In this document: positions 20,788 to 29,291 of the stretch, one piece after another
Layout: the number at the start of each line of letters is the position of its first letter
Position numbering within the stretch: position 1 is the stretch's first letter
Assembly (NCBI RefSeq): GCF_016921115.1
Contig: NZ_JAFFZS010000013.1
Span: 124,001 to 188,000, forward strand
DNA: 64,000 nt
Direction: 5' to 3'
Source: Streptomyces actuosus
GTDB taxonomy: Bacteria > Actinomycetota > Actinomycetes > Streptomycetales > Streptomycetaceae
Program-made: the position numbers and the translations under genes
Notes under the pieces: generated by a model
What the model was told of the DNA's origin: nothing
Database searches by the model: none
What the model saw: only the letters and a program-made list of their open reading frames with translations

Positions 20788-20792
20788 CCCGC

Positions 20793-21126
20793 TCATTCGG
20801 TGAACTCCAGCCGGTTGCCGACGGGGTCCTCGCTGTAGAAGCGACGGCGGTCCGGCAGAGCGTCGTCCCAGGTGACGGGGGCCTTGTGGGCGGCGAGCCG
20901 GTCGGCGCACGCGTCGATGTCCGCCACCCGCAGCCCCGGGTGGGCCTTCCTCGCCGCCCAGGTGCAACTGCACCCCGCCGGCCCGGAACCAGCAGCCGCC
21001 GCGAGCGGCGAGCGCGGCGGGCTTGGGGATCTCCGTCATGCCGAGGACGCCGGCGTAGAAAGCCCGCAGCCGTTCTTCGCTGCCCGGCGGCGCCGCGAGC
21101 TGCACATGGTCGACGGCGGTGATCAT
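20793..21126 (-). pseudogene. Frameshifted VOC/glyoxalase-family gene
   Basis: The start (ATG 21126, MITAVDHVQLAAPPGSEE) overlaps the tam stop in TGATG. The first part encodes a normal VOC half to 'VQLHLGGEE'. At about 20960 the frame breaks: the expected continuation ('KAHPGLRVADIDACADRL' and the final 'FYSEDPVGNRLEFTE') reads on in another frame to the stop at 20793. Compared with intact relatives, about six residues plus the frame are lost at the junction, i.e. a deletion of about 20 nt. Total length is 334 nt, not divisible by 3. Either a recent pseudogene or an assembly/sequencing error. Confidence 0.75.
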
Positions 21127-21938
21127 CACGCGGCCTTCCGGGCGACGGCGAACAGTCTGCGGAACGGCAGGACGGTGCCGTACGGGGCGCTCGGGTAGGC
21201 CCGGCGCAGCAGGTCGCGGTACTCGGCGACGAAGGCGTCGCGGGAGGCGGGGTCGTCGGCGAGGACGGTCAGGACCGGGCGCAGGCCGGAGCCCTCGACC
21301 CAGTCGAGGACGGGGTCCTCGCCGGGCAGGACGTGCGCGTACGTCGTCTGCCACACGTCCGTCTCGCAGCCGAGCCGGGCGAGGGTGTCGAGGTAGGTGC
21401 CGGGGGCGTGCACGGAGTCCTCGTGGCGCAGCACGTCGCCGACGCGGTCGCGCCAGCGCGGGTCGCGGCCGAGTTCGCGCATCAGGACGTGCAGGGGGGC
21501 GTCGATGTTGTCGGGGACCTGGAAGGCGAAGGTGCCGCCGGGGGCGAGGGCGTCGATCCAGTCGGCGAACCGGTTCAGGTGCCCGTCCACCCACTGCAGG
21601 GTGGCGTTGCTGATGATCAGGTCGTACGGCTCGGCGGGGACCCAGTCGCGGGCGTCGGCGGGGGCGAAGTCGAGGCGTCCGCCGCCCGGGACGGGCCCCT
21701 CGTGCTCGGTGACGGCGCGGTCGAGCATCGCGGGCGAGTTGTCGTAGCCGGTGATGTGGGCGTCGGGCCAGCGGTCGGCGAGGGTGGCGGTGACATTGCC
21801 GGGTCCGCACCCGAGGTCGGCGATGCGGGGCGGCTTTCCGGGGAGTTCCGGAACGCGGGCCAGGAGATCGGCGAAGGGGCGCGCGCGGTGTCCGGCGTGG
21901 CGGAGGTACTGGGCGGGGTCCCACGTGGCAGCAGGCAC
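21126..21938 (-). CDS. tam: Trans-aconitate 2-methyltransferase
   Basis: A 270-residue SAM-dependent methyltransferase. GTG 21938 has AAGGAGG 8 bp upstream. SAM motif I is 'IADLGCGPGNVTATL'; the Tam-type 'ISNATLQWVDGHLNRFADWI' and 'FAFQVPDNIDAPLH' follow. Tam methylates trans-aconitate, an aconitase inhibitor formed spontaneously from cis-aconitate, and so protects the TCA cycle. It is divergent from a MarR regulator with a palindrome between them, the tam/tamR arrangement known in S. coelicolor. The VOC pseudogene is coupled at its 3' end. Confidence 0.92.
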   Translation of the reverse strand: MPAATWDPAQYLRHAGHRARPFADLLARVPELPGKPPRIADLGCGPGNVTATLADRWPDAHITGYDNSPAMLDRAVTEHEGPVPGGGRLDFAPADARDWVPAEPYDLIISNATLQWVDGHLNRFADWIDALAPGGTFAFQVPDNIDAPLHVLMRELGRDPRWRDRVGDVLRHEDSVHAPGTYLDTLARLGCETDVWQTTYAHVLPGEDPVLDWVEGSGLRPVLTVLADDPASRDAFVAEYRDLLRRAYPSAPYGTVLPFRRLFAVARKAA

Positions 21939-21996
21939 GGGTGGGCCTCCTTCGGAGACGAGGGGCGGCTCTGACCACCAGCCTGCCTCGCAGATA

Positions 21997-22010
21997 TCTT
22001 GACGTCAAGA
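21997..22010. promoter_or_regulatory. TamR-type palindromic operator
   Basis: TCTTGACGTCAAGA is a perfect 14-bp palindrome in the divergent tam-tamR gap, 58 bp from the tam start and 35 bp from the tamR start. MarR proteins bind such sites. In S. coelicolor TamR represses both genes and is relieved by trans-aconitate and related ligands (established); binding here is inference. Confidence 0.75.
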
Positions 22011-22032
22011 GACTTCACGTCGACACAACCAC

Positions 22033-22038
22033 TACACT
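22033..22038 (+). promoter_or_regulatory. Candidate -10 box of leaderless tamR promoter
   Basis: TACACT ends 7 nt before the tamR ATG and no SD is present, consistent with a leaderless mRNA. Confidence 0.45.
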
Positions 22039-22045
22039 GATCGCC

Positions 22046-22543
22046 ATGGAGGACGAGGTCGATCGGCTGGTCGCAGCGTGGCGCCGGGAGCGCCCGGACC
22101 TCGACGTGGAACCGCTCGAGGTGCTCAGCCGGGTGAGCAGGCTGGCCCGGCACCTGGACCGGGCACGCCGTCTGGCCTTCTCCGAGCACCAGCTGGAGCC
22201 CTGGGAGTTCGACGTGCTGACCGCGCTCCGGCGCGCGGGATCCCCGTACCAGCTCTCCCCCGGCCAGCTGCTGACGCAGACGCTGGTCACGTCCGGGACG
22301 ATGACCAACCGCATCGACCGCCTGGCCAAGAAGGGCCTGGTGGAACGGCTACCGGACCCCAGCGACCGGCGCGGCGTGCTGGTCCGCCTCACGGACGAGG
22401 GCCGCGACCGCGCCGACCAGGCGCTGGCCGGGCTCCTCGACCAGGAGCGGGCGATCCTCGCCGAGCTCTCCCGCGCGCAGCGCGGCGAGCTGGCGGCGCT
22501 GCTACGCCAGCTGACCGCCCCGTTCGACAACATCCCCGGCTAG
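22046..22543 (+). CDS. tamR: MarR-family regulator TamR
   Basis: A 165-residue MarR protein starting at ATG 22046. A winged helix ('QLLTQTLVTSGTMTNRIDRL', wing 'LPDPSDRRGVLVRLTDEG') is flanked by dimerisation helices, with an N-terminal extension ('VDRLVAAWRRERPDLDVEPL') of the UrtR/HucR/TamR type. TamR senses trans-aconitate, citrate and isocitrate and controls tam and aconitase in S. coelicolor. Its last 42 bp overlap the convergent response-regulator gene. Confidence 0.88.
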   Translation: MEDEVDRLVAAWRRERPDLDVEPLEVLSRVSRLARHLDRARRLAFSEHQLEPWEFDVLTALRRAGSPYQLSPGQLLTQTLVTSGTMTNRIDRLAKKGLVERLPDPSDRRGVLVRLTDEGRDRADQALAGLLDQERAILAELSRAQRGELAALLRQLTAPFDNIPG

Positions 22544-23269
22544 GTCGGCGGGTCCGACGCCGGCCCGGCGGGCGAGGGCGACCGCGGCGAGCGTGGAGTG
22601 CACGCCGAGCTTGCCCAGCACGTTCTGCATGTGGGTGCGGACCGTGTGCGGGGACAGGTAGAGCCGTTCGGCGACGGCTTTGCGCCCCAGCCCGGCGACC
22701 ATGCACCGCAGCACCTCCCGCTCCCGCGGGGTCAGCGACTGGACCAGCCGCTCACTCTCCGTGCGGTGTCTGCGGGCCGCGGTCAGCTCCCTGAGGACCC
22801 CGGTGAGCAGCGCGGGCGGCAGATGCGTCTCGTCGCGCAGCACACCCCGGACGACGGCCAGGAGCCGCGACAGCGAGCAGTCCTTGGCGACCCATCCGCA
22901 GGCTCCGGCCTGCAGGGCCAGCGCCGCCCGGCGCGGATCGTCCTTCTCGGCGAGCACGACGGTCCGGACGGCCGGCTGGGCACTGCGCACCCCGGCCACC
23001 AGCGAGATGCCGTCGACGAGACCGTCCTCGTTGCCCTCCTGCACCGGCACCGCGGGCCGGCCCGCGGGCACGTTGCCGCCCAGGTCGGCGTCGACGAGCG
23101 CCACGTCGTAGCGGCGCCCCTCGGCGGCCGCCCGCTCCAGGCAGCGCAACGCCGCCGGGCCGCTGCCGGCCGCGGAGACGTCGACGTCGGGCTCGGCCGC
23201 CAGAGCGGCGGCGAGCGACTCGGCGAAGATGCGGTGGTCGTCGACGACCAGGACTCGGATACGAACCAC
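22502..23269 (-). CDS. LuxR/NarL-type response regulator
   Basis: A 255-residue regulator (GTG 23269, SD GGGGGG). The receiver has the acidic pair D10-D11, the probable phosphorylation site D60 ('DVALVDADLGG') and the conserved Lys in 'GWVAKDCS', but Ala replaces the usual Thr/Ser ('VVLAEKD'), and a Gly/Pro-rich insert follows the Asp. The C-terminal HTH is 'LTPREREVLRCMVAGLGRKA...YLSPHTVRTHMQNVLGKL'. No kinase gene is adjacent. It overlaps tamR tail to tail. A second, more divergent paralogue is at 29911-30597. Confidence 0.88.
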   Translation of the reverse strand: MVRIRVLVVDDHRIFAESLAAALAAEPDVDVSAAGSGPAALRCLERAAAEGRRYDVALVDADLGGNVPAGRPAVPVQEGNEDGLVDGISLVAGVRSAQPAVRTVVLAEKDDPRRAALALQAGACGWVAKDCSLSRLLAVVRGVLRDETHLPPALLTGVLRELTAARRHRTESERLVQSLTPREREVLRCMVAGLGRKAVAERLYLSPHTVRTHMQNVLGKLGVHSTLAAVALARRAGVGPADLAGDVVERGGQLA

Positions 23270-23409
23270 TGACTACCCCCCACTGGTCCGGGAGAACGCC
23301 GACCGGCGCGGGTACGACGCCCGGAGGGTCGCACATCCGGACGGCCGCCGCCGCACCGGAATCGCTACCCCCACTTCGAGCGCCGTACCCGACTGTCTCG
23401 CCCCCTGAT

Positions 23410-23433
23410 CAGCACCGGCCCCCACCGGTGCTG
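23410..23433. other. 9-bp inverted repeat upstream of the response regulator
   Basis: CAGCACCGG / CCGGTGCTG with a 6-nt loop, in the 242-bp divergent gap between the response regulator and the acetyltransferase. It could be an operator or a hairpin; it is too far from either 3' end to be a terminator. Confidence 0.4.
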
Positions 23434-23511
23434 CTCACAGATTAGGGCTGCCACCGTCCTGCGGAAGGCTATTTGCAGAACTGACCGCCGGGCACGTTTA
23501 TGGTGTGCCGC

Positions 23512-23946
23512 ATGTTTCGCATTGAGGCAGAAGTGAGCAAGGAGCGGCGCGATCTGCTCCACGCGCGCCTCCGGGACACGAACACGGCGGCCTCCCCGGT
23601 CCTGCGCGCCCTGCGCGCCGAACGCGACCGCCCCCTGCACCTCTGGGCGCTCGACGACACCGACACCCTGGCGGCCGGCCTCGTCGGCCACACCTGGGCG
23701 ACGTGGCTGCACGTGACGTACCTGTGGGTGGACGAGCGGCATCGGGGGGAGGGACTGGGCTCGCGACTGCTGGCGGCGGCCGAACGGCTCGCCCGCGAGG
23801 AACACGGCTGCCGGAACGCGCGCCTGGAGACCTGGGACTTCCAGGCACCGGACTTCTACCGGAAGCAGGGCTACGAGGTGGTGGGTGTGATCCCGGACTA
23901 CCCGCCGGGGATCACGGAGTACACGCTGGCGAAGCGGCTGACCTGA
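23512..23946 (+). CDS. GNAT-family N-acetyltransferase
   Basis: A 144-residue acetyltransferase. The acetyl-CoA-binding loop is 'VDERHRGEGLGSRLL' (R-G-E-G-L-G) and the C-terminal 'APDFYRKQGYEVVGVIPDYP' is a typical beta5-beta6 region. ATG 23512 is chosen because TATGGT, a -10-like box, ends 7 nt before it (leaderless); the upstream ATG 23500 lies inside that box. Substrate unknown: a small molecule or protein amine. Confidence 0.85.
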   Translation: MFRIEAEVSKERRDLLHARLRDTNTAASPVLRALRAERDRPLHLWALDDTDTLAAGLVGHTWATWLHVTYLWVDERHRGEGLGSRLLAAAERLAREEHGCRNARLETWDFQAPDFYRKQGYEVVGVIPDYPPGITEYTLAKRLT

Positions 23947-24171
23947 CACGTCGGGACGGCCGGGAGCCTCGGGGCGCGCGGGCCCGGAACCCGGCGCGGG
24001 CCCGCACTCCCGCTTACTGGTTCCGGACGCCCGACGCGGACGCGGCGTCGCGGGAGGGGCGCACCGGGTGTCCGGGGAACCGGCAGCGGGCCGACCCGCC
24101 CGACGCCGGGCGCGCCTCTGCGCGCCGGGGTGGCGCCGGGATCCGGACCCGGCGCCGGCGTGCCGGCCCGG

Positions 24172-25335
24172 TCAGCGAAGGCGGCGGGCGCCTGGCGAGG
24201 GCACCGCCTGGAAGACGCGGGGGGCGGTGAAGCCGGCCGCGGTGAAGGCCTCCTCGACGGCCTTGGTGACGGCGTCGGCGTCGGCGGCCTCCGTCAGGAC
24301 GATCGCCGAACCGCCGAAGCCGCCACCGGTCATGCGGGCGCCCAGGGCACCGGAGGCCATGGCCGTGTCGACGACCAGGTCCAGCTCGGGGCAGGAGATG
24401 GCGAAGTCGTCGCGGAGCGAGGCGTGGCCCTCGACGAGGACCGGGCCGATGGCGCGGGTCTCGCCGGACGTCAGCAGGGACACCACCTGCTCCACGCGGT
24501 GGTTCTCGGTGACGATGTGGCGGACCAGACGGCGCACCTCCTCCTCGTCGCCGAGGCGCGCCAGCGCCTCGTCCAGGTCGCCGTACGCCACGTCGCGCAG
24601 AGAGTCGACGCCCAGGAGGGCCGCTCCCTTCTCACAGCCGGCGCGGCGCCTGCCGTACTCGCCCTCGCTGTGGGAGTGCTCGACCTGCGTGTCGACGACG
24701 AGCAGGCACATGCCCTCGGCCGCGAGGTCGAACGGGATCTGCCGCTGCGACAGGTCGCGGGTGTCGAGGAACAGGGCGTGCCCCGACTCGCAGCAGGCGG
24801 AGGCCGTCTGGTCCATGATGCCGACGGGCGCGCCGACGTAGACGTTCTCGGCGCGCTGGCACAGGCGGGCCAGCTGCCAGCCCCTCAGGCCCAGTTCGAA
24901 CAGGTCGTTCAGGGCGAGGGCCACCACCACCTCCAGCGCCGCCGACGACGACAGGCCCGCGCCGACCGGAACGGTGGCGGCGAGGTGGATGTCGGCTCCG
25001 GTCACCGGGTGCCCTGCCTCCCGAAGGGCCCACACCACACCGGCCGGGTACGCCGTCCAGCCGCGGTCGGACCGGGGTGCCGGATCCGCCGGGCGGAGTT
25101 CGGCGACGCCGCCCTCGACGTCCGCGGAGTGCAGGCGCAGCACTCCGTCCGTGCGGCGGGAGACGGCGGCGACCGCGGTGTGCGGCAGCGCGAACGGCAT
25201 GACGAAGCCGTCGTTGTAGTCGGTGTGCTCGCCGATCAGGTTGACCCGCCCCGGCGCCGCCCACACGCCCTCCGGCTCGGCGCCGTACAACTGCGCGAAC
25301 CGCTCGGCGACCGTCCCTGCCACAGCCTCGCTCAT
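24172..25335 (-). CDS. galK: Galactokinase
   Basis: A 387-residue GHMP kinase that phosphorylates galactose. ATG 25335 follows AGGGGAC. Galactokinase signature 'PGRVNLIGEHTDYNDGF', ATP loop 'VPVGAGLSSSAALEV', catalytic Asp region 'VGIMDQTASACCESGHA' and C-terminal 'ARMTGGGFGGSAI' are all intact. Last gene of the galT-galE-galK operon, 49 bp after galE. Confidence 0.97.
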   Translation of the reverse strand: MSEAVAGTVAERFAQLYGAEPEGVWAAPGRVNLIGEHTDYNDGFVMPFALPHTAVAAVSRRTDGVLRLHSADVEGGVAELRPADPAPRSDRGWTAYPAGVVWALREAGHPVTGADIHLAATVPVGAGLSSSAALEVVVALALNDLFELGLRGWQLARLCQRAENVYVGAPVGIMDQTASACCESGHALFLDTRDLSQRQIPFDLAAEGMCLLVVDTQVEHSHSEGEYGRRRAGCEKGAALLGVDSLRDVAYGDLDEALARLGDEEEVRRLVRHIVTENHRVEQVVSLLTSGETRAIGPVLVEGHASLRDDFAISCPELDLVVDTAMASGALGARMTGGGFGGSAIVLTEAADADAVTKAVEEAFTAAGFTAPRVFQAVPSPGARRLR

Positions 25336-25384
25336 GTCCCCTGCCTCTGACACTTCGTCATGTCCTGTCCGTGCCGCGCGCCGT

Positions 25385-26344
25385 CTACCTGTGGTTCCGG
25401 GTGAACTCCCAGGCGTCGGCGACGATTCCCGCCAGGTCCGCGCGCGACGGGTTCCAGCCCAGTTTCTCTCGGGCCGCGGCGGCGGAGGCCACCAGGACCG
25501 CCGGGTCGCCGCCCCGGCGCGGGGCGACCACCTCGGGGATCGGGTGGCCGGTGACCTGGCGCACCGTGTCGATGACCTCACGGACGGAGAAGCCGTTGCC
25601 GTTGCCGAGGTTGCAGATCAGGTGCTCGCCGGGGCGGGCGGCCCGCAGGGCCAGCAGGTGGGCCTCGGCGAGGTCGGCGACGTGGATGTAGTCGCGGACG
25701 CAGGTGCCGTCCGGAGTCGGGTAGTCGTCACCGAAGACGGAGATGGTGTCCCGCTTGCCCTGCGCGACCTGGAGCACCAGCGGGATGAGGTGGGACTCGG
25801 GGTCGTGGCGCTCGCCGTACGCCCCGTAGGCGCCCGCCACGTTGAAGTAGCGCAGCGAGACCGCGCCCAGCCCGTGCGCCGCCGCCTCGCCGGTGATCAT
25901 GTGGTCGACGGCGAGTTTGGAGGCTCCGTACGGCGAGGTGGGCGCCGTCGGATCGGACTCGGTGATCGGGGTGCCGGCGGGCTCGCCGTAGGTGGCGGCC
26001 GTCGAGGAGAAGACGAGGGTGCGGACGCCGGTCTCGCGCATGGCGCCGAGCAGGGCCATGGTGCCGCCGACGTTGTTGTCCCAGTACTTCTCCGGCTTCA
26101 CGACGGACTCGCCGACCTGGGAGAAGGCGGCGAAGTGCAGCACCGCGTCGAAGGAGGCGTCCAGCCACTTGGCGGCGTCGCGGATGTCGCCCTCGACGAA
26201 CACGGCGGCCGCCGGCACGCCCTCGCGGAAGCCGGTCGACAGGTTGTCGAGGACGACGACCTCGTGGCCGGCCTCCAGCAGGTGCTGGGCCACCACGCTG
26301 CCGACGTATCCCGCTCCGCCGGTGACCAGGTACTTACCGCTCAT
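25385..26344 (-). CDS. galE: UDP-glucose 4-epimerase
   Basis: A 319-residue extended SDR enzyme interconverting UDP-galactose and UDP-glucose. NAD motif 'LVTGGAGYVGSVVAQHLL', catalytic Ser/Thr region 'FSSTAATYGEP' and 'SPYGASKLAVD' (YxxxK). ATG 26344 overlaps the galT stop (ATGA), so translation is coupled. Confidence 0.97.
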   Translation of the reverse strand: MSGKYLVTGGAGYVGSVVAQHLLEAGHEVVVLDNLSTGFREGVPAAAVFVEGDIRDAAKWLDASFDAVLHFAAFSQVGESVVKPEKYWDNNVGGTMALLGAMRETGVRTLVFSSTAATYGEPAGTPITESDPTAPTSPYGASKLAVDHMITGEAAAHGLGAVSLRYFNVAGAYGAYGERHDPESHLIPLVLQVAQGKRDTISVFGDDYPTPDGTCVRDYIHVADLAEAHLLALRAARPGEHLICNLGNGNGFSVREVIDTVRQVTGHPIPEVVAPRRGGDPAVLVASAAAAREKLGWNPSRADLAGIVADAWEFTRNHR

Positions 26345-27402
26345 GAGCTCGCTGCCTCTCGAAGTCGCTGGGCCGCGCGCTCCGGCGGCACGTCGTTGAT
26401 GAACACGCTCACGCCGGACTCGGAGCCCGCGAGGTACTTCAGCTTGCCGGACGTGCGACGGATCGTGAAAAGCTCCATGTGGAGGGCGAAGTCGTCGCGA
26501 TGGACGCCGTCGAACTCCTCCAGGGCGCCGAACGGGGCCTGGTGCCAGGCCGCGATGTACGGCGTCGGAGGCTCCCCTTCACCGAAGATCCGGTCGAAGC
26601 GCCTCAAGAGTTCCAGGTAGACCTTGGGAAACTCTGTGCGCGCCTGCCCGTCGAGCCCGAGCAGGTCGGGAACGCGCCGCTTCGGGTAGAGGTGCACCTC
26701 GTAGGGCCAGCGCGCCGCGTAGGGCACGAAAGCGGCCCAGTGTTCACCCTCCAGGATGACCCGCTCGGCGGCGAGTTCACGCTCCAGGACGGCGTCGAAG
26801 AGGTTCTCCCCTCCGGTCGCCGCCTTGTGTGCGGCCAGTTGGCGCAGCATCAGCGCGGTGCGGGGGGCGGTGAAGGGGTAGGCGTAGATCTGCCCGTGCG
26901 GGTGCTGGAGGGTGACGCCGATCTCGGCCCCCCGGTTCTCGAAACAGAAGACCTGCTCGACGGAGGGCAGATGCGACAGCTCCGACGTCCGGTCGGTCCA
27001 GGCGTCCAGCACCAGCCCGGCCTGCTCCTCGCTCAGGTCGGCGAAGGATGCGGTGTGGTCGCTGGTGAAGCAGACGACCTCGCAGCGCCCGGAGTCGCCG
27101 GCCAGGGAAGGGAAGCGGTTCTCGAACACGACCACGTCGTACGTCGAGTCCGGGATCTCGCTCAGCCGCTCGGCCCCGGACGGGCACAGGGGGCACTCGT
27201 CGGCCGGCGGGTGGAACGTACGGCCCTGCCGGTGCGAGGCGACGGCGACCGCGTCGCCGAGGAGCACGTCGTGCCGGACCTCGGACGTGGTGACCGTCCG
27301 CTCCAGCGGACGGCGGTCGACCGCGGCCCGCACCACGTCGTCGCGCAGGTCGTAGTAGATGAGCTCACGACCGTCCGCCAGCCGGGTCGAGGTCTTCTTC
27401 AC
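26341..27402 (-). CDS. galT: Galactose-1-phosphate uridylyltransferase
   Basis: A 353-residue HIT-superfamily enzyme exchanging UMP between UDP-glucose and galactose 1-phosphate. GTG 27402 has AGGGAG upstream. The metal site 'CPLCPSG' and the active site HPH in 'LQHPHGQIYAYPF' are intact. First gene of the Leloir operon, transcribed from an unusually AT-rich promoter region. Confidence 0.97.
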   Translation of the reverse strand: MKKTSTRLADGRELIYYDLRDDVVRAAVDRRPLERTVTTSEVRHDVLLGDAVAVASHRQGRTFHPPADECPLCPSGAERLSEIPDSTYDVVVFENRFPSLAGDSGRCEVVCFTSDHTASFADLSEEQAGLVLDAWTDRTSELSHLPSVEQVFCFENRGAEIGVTLQHPHGQIYAYPFTAPRTALMLRQLAAHKAATGGENLFDAVLERELAAERVILEGEHWAAFVPYAARWPYEVHLYPKRRVPDLLGLDGQARTEFPKVYLELLRRFDRIFGEGEPPTPYIAAWHQAPFGALEEFDGVHRDDFALHMELFTIRRTSGKLKYLAGSESGVSVFINDVPPERAAQRLREAASS

Positions 27403-27429
27403 GCCTGACTCCCTATGACCGCACCCAAT

Positions 27430-27508
27430 GACTCAACACAAACAAACATAACAGATCACAACCCACCAGCCCTCGGTGCATCACGATCCAACAAAGAACA
27501 TCAACAGA
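27430..27508 (-). promoter_or_regulatory. galP1-type promoter region with two operator-like direct repeats
   Basis: On the minus strand, TCTGTTGATGTTCTTTGTTG (27508-27489) and TCTGTTATGTTTGTTTGTGT (27455-27436) are similar direct repeats about 53 bp apart, rich in TGTT words, in a stretch far lower in GC than its surroundings. Such TGTTTGTTTGT-like arrays resemble DeoR-family operators. The galactose-inducible galP1 promoter of S. lividans galTEK occupies the equivalent place (established for that species). The same gap must also serve the divergent transporter. Confidence 0.6.
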
Positions 27509-27578
27509 AGTGTTCAGAAACTGAAGCCGGAGGCGTAGGCGCCGTTCCGGATCAGTTCGCGCGACGAAGCGAGTCCTC

Positions 27579-29270
27579 ATGCACACCCCCACGCACCAGG
27601 CCGCCGGCCTGGCCGCGGAGCTGCGGCTCCCCACGAACTGGCTCGACTACACGATCCTCGGGATCTACTTCGCCGTGGTCCTGGGCATCGGCTTCGCCGC
27701 CCGCACATCGGTGAGGACGACTCTCGGCTTCTTCCTCTCCGGGCGCTCGCTGCCGGCCTGGATCACCGGCCTGGCGTTCGTCTCGGCCAACCTCGCCGCC
27801 ACCGAGATCCTCGGCATGGCGGCCAACAGCGCCCAGTACGGCGCCTACACCGTCCACTGGTACTGGATCGGCGCCATCCCCGCCATGGTCTTCCTCGGCC
27901 TGGTGATGATGCCCTTCTACTACGGCAGCAGGGTCCGCTCGGTCCCCGAGTTCCTGCTGCTGCGGTTCGACAGAGGCGCACACCTGCTGAGTTCGGTCCT
28001 GTTCGCCTTTGCCGCGATCCTGATCGCCGGCGTCAACCTCTACGCCCTCGCGATCGTCGTCGAGGCGCTGCTGGGCTGGCCGCAGTGGATGGCCGTCGTC
28101 GTCGCAGGCTTCTTCGTCCTCGCGTACATCACCCTCGGCGGGCTGTCCTCGGCGATCTACAACGAGGTGCTCCAGTTCTTCGTGATCCTCGCGGCGCTGA
28201 TCCCGATCGTCGTGCTCGGCCTGAAGAAGGCCGGCGGCTGGGACGCCCTGACCGACACGCTCACCGAGGCCCACGGCGCCGACTTCACCACCGCCTGGGG
28301 CGGCACCGGCATCGGCAACGCCAACCCGCTGGGCGCCAACTGGCTGACCATCGTCCTCGGCCTCGGCTTCGTGCTGTCCTTCGGCTACTGGACGACCAAC
28401 TTCGCCGAGGTGCAGCGCGCCCTGTCGGCGAAGAACCTCTCCGCGGCCCGGCGCACGCCCCTGATCGCCGCGTACCCGAAGATCTTCATCGTGTTCCTGG
28501 TGATGATCCCCGGCCTGGTCGCCGCCGCCCTCGTGCCGGACATCGGCACCGCCGGCTCCGACCTGCAGTACAACCACGCCATCCCGTACCTGATGCAGCA
28601 GCTGCTGCCCAACGGCGTGCTCGGCATCGCCGTGACCGGGCTGCTCGCCGCGTTCATGGCCGGCATGGCCGCCAACGTGTCGTCGTTCAACACCGTCTTC
28701 ACCAACGACATCTGGGCGCGCTACGTGGTCCGGGACCGCGAGGACGGCTACTACGTGCGGTTCGGGCGGCTGATCACCGCGATCGGCGTGCTGGCGTCGA
28801 TCGGCACCGCGTTCCTGGCGTCGTCGTTCTCCAACATCATGAGCTACCTGCAGACGCTGTTCTCGTTCTTCAACGTGCCGATGTTCGTCGTGTTCGTCGT
28901 CGGCATGTTCTGGAAGCGGGCGTCCGCCAAGTCCGGCTTCTGGGGGCTGCTCGCCGGCACGACCGCGGCGGTGGTCAACTACTTCTGGATCTACGAGCAG
29001 GGGGTCGTCGGCATCCCCACCGACCAGGGCGCCAACTTCGTGTCGGCCATCGTCGGCTTCGCTGCCGGCGCGGTGGTGATGTTCGCGGTGTCACCGTTCA
29101 CCGCGCCCAAACCGGCCGACGAACTGCAAGGCCTGGTCTACGGCACCGGCTCCCCCGGCACGGCCGAACCGCCCGCCGTCGGCGACGACGCCTGGTACCG
29201 CAGGCCGGCCCTGCTGGGCTGGGGCGCGGTGGTCGTCGCAGCCGCCTGCTACATCCCGTTCTCGTTCTGA
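27579..29270 (+). CDS. Sodium:solute symporter, SGLT family, probable galactose transporter
   Basis: A 563-residue permease with about 14 membrane segments. SGLT-type signatures include 'FFLSGRSLPAWITGLAFVSANLAATEILGMA' (given in part), 'YNEVLQFFVILAALIPIV', 'FAEVQRALSAKNL' and 'GLLAAFMAGMAANVSSFNT'. This subfamily imports sugars (for example SglT) with sodium. Divergent transcription from galTEK through a shared operator region strongly suggests that it brings in galactose for this pathway. Coupled downstream to a small membrane protein (21 bp gap). Confidence 0.9.
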   Translation: MHTPTHQAAGLAAELRLPTNWLDYTILGIYFAVVLGIGFAARTSVRTTLGFFLSGRSLPAWITGLAFVSANLAATEILGMAANSAQYGAYTVHWYWIGAIPAMVFLGLVMMPFYYGSRVRSVPEFLLLRFDRGAHLLSSVLFAFAAILIAGVNLYALAIVVEALLGWPQWMAVVVAGFFVLAYITLGGLSSAIYNEVLQFFVILAALIPIVVLGLKKAGGWDALTDTLTEAHGADFTTAWGGTGIGNANPLGANWLTIVLGLGFVLSFGYWTTNFAEVQRALSAKNLSAARRTPLIAAYPKIFIVFLVMIPGLVAAALVPDIGTAGSDLQYNHAIPYLMQQLLPNGVLGIAVTGLLAAFMAGMAANVSSFNTVFTNDIWARYVVRDREDGYYVRFGRLITAIGVLASIGTAFLASSFSNIMSYLQTLFSFFNVPMFVVFVVGMFWKRASAKSGFWGLLAGTTAAVVNYFWIYEQGVVGIPTDQGANFVSAIVGFAAGAVVMFAVSPFTAPKPADELQGLVYGTGSPGTAEPPAVGDDAWYRRPALLGWGAVVVAAACYIPFSF

Positions 29271-29291
29271 CCGCGGCAGGATGGAGAGACC

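Noticed and set aside
20422..22008. 528-residue minus-strand frame
   Set aside because: It joins shadow sequence of tam, part of the VOC pseudogene and antisense tetR; no single protein family runs through it.
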